Positions 13,555 to 13,688 of a stretch of 13,688 bases of DNA are shown piece by piece; positions within the stretch are counted from its first letter, which is position 1; every line of letters starts with the position of its first letter. Below the pieces are notes generated by a model that saw nothing but the letters and a program-made list of their open reading frames with translations, did no database searches and was not told the DNA's origin. The position numbers and the translations under genes were made by a program. This DNA comes from Ekhidna sp. (GTDB lineage Bacteria > Bacteroidota > Bacteroidia > Cytophagales > Cyclobacteriaceae), in NCBI GenBank assembly GCA_028821635.1, contig JAPPDO010000247.1, positions 1 to 13,688 of the forward strand, in the 5' to 3' direction.

Positions 13555-13688
13555 CTACTCCCTCACAAATTTCAACAAACGTCCGTCCGGCAGCTGTACC
13601 AAATACAGGCCGCCTCGCAGGGAGGTGATGTCTACCCTTGTGTTGGTGGTGCCTTCCAGCAACGGCTTGCCGCTTAAACTCAGAATCT
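13555..13688 (-). CDS. T9SS sorting-domain C-terminus of a secreted protein (cut by window edge)
   Basis: The last 43 residues of a protein entering from the right. It reads ILSLSGKPLLEGTTNTRVDI followed by TSLRGGLYLVQLPDGRLLKF and VRE before a TAG stop. The pattern (G.xLL.G...T.VDIT.L.GGLYLVQL..G...KFV) is the type A sorting domain that directs export by the type IX secretion system. The passenger domain is outside the window, so its function is unknown. The DNA is more GC-rich than the broken genes beside it. It is direct evidence that the host belongs to Bacteroidota. Confidence 0.88.
   Translation of the reverse strand, partial: ILSLSGKPLLEGTTNTRVDITSLRGGLYLVQLPDGRLLKFVRE

Overview
The window looks like a chromosomal segment of a Bacteroidota bacterium, probably Cytophagales-like. 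Three things point there: a bacillithiol-pathway glycosyltransferase (BshA); the C-terminus of a protein with a type IX secretion (T9SS) sorting domain at the right edge; and a secreted protein in which a degenerate GH3 region is joined to a serine hydrolase. Coding DNA is AT-rich and most starts have weak or no Shine-Dalgarno sequence, as is usual in the phylum. No tRNA, rRNA, CRISPR array or origin was recognised.

Layout. The left edge (1-158) is the end of an IS1-like insertion sequence that seems to cut a small relic gene. Next come an unrecognised 106-residue protein and an intact N4/N6 DNA methyltransferase (720-1568). Directly against it, antisense, lies a 48-codon fragment of the 3' end of bshA. 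From 1694 to 8516 there is an accessory island. It holds a membrane-anchored pentapeptide-repeat protein with a coupled 47-residue microprotein (both minus), an EcoRI-family adenine methyltransferase (plus), an unrecognised three-gene operon (plus), a Panacea-domain antitoxin-like gene coupled to a small partner (minus), and a DUF262-HNH nuclease (plus). A second, decayed copy of the first methyltransferase follows, again abutting bshA, which here is complete. To the right are the GH3-like/serine hydrolase gene and a graveyard of gene pieces: the C-terminus of a type ISP restriction enzyme fused to the N-terminus of a class-V aminotransferase. The T9SS protein tail ends the window.

Main observation. 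The island is flanked by direct repeats of about 1.03 kb (664-1693 and 8514-9133; the second has lost 413 bp). Each repeat contains the methyltransferase and the 3' end of bshA. This fits the known 'insertion with long target duplication' of restriction-modification units, or acquisition from a relative by recombination at the methyltransferase-bshA junction. A smaller direct repeat (1694-1811 and 3410-3538) flanks the pentapeptide module inside the island, so the island grew in at least two steps.

How the genes may work together (inference). The EcoRI-family methyltransferase and the DUF262-HNH protein are a plausible modification and restriction pair, now separated by two other modules. The three-gene operon at 4558-6463 is the best candidate here for an undescribed system: it is compact, translationally coupled, of no family I can name, and sits between restriction-modification and toxin-antitoxin-like genes.
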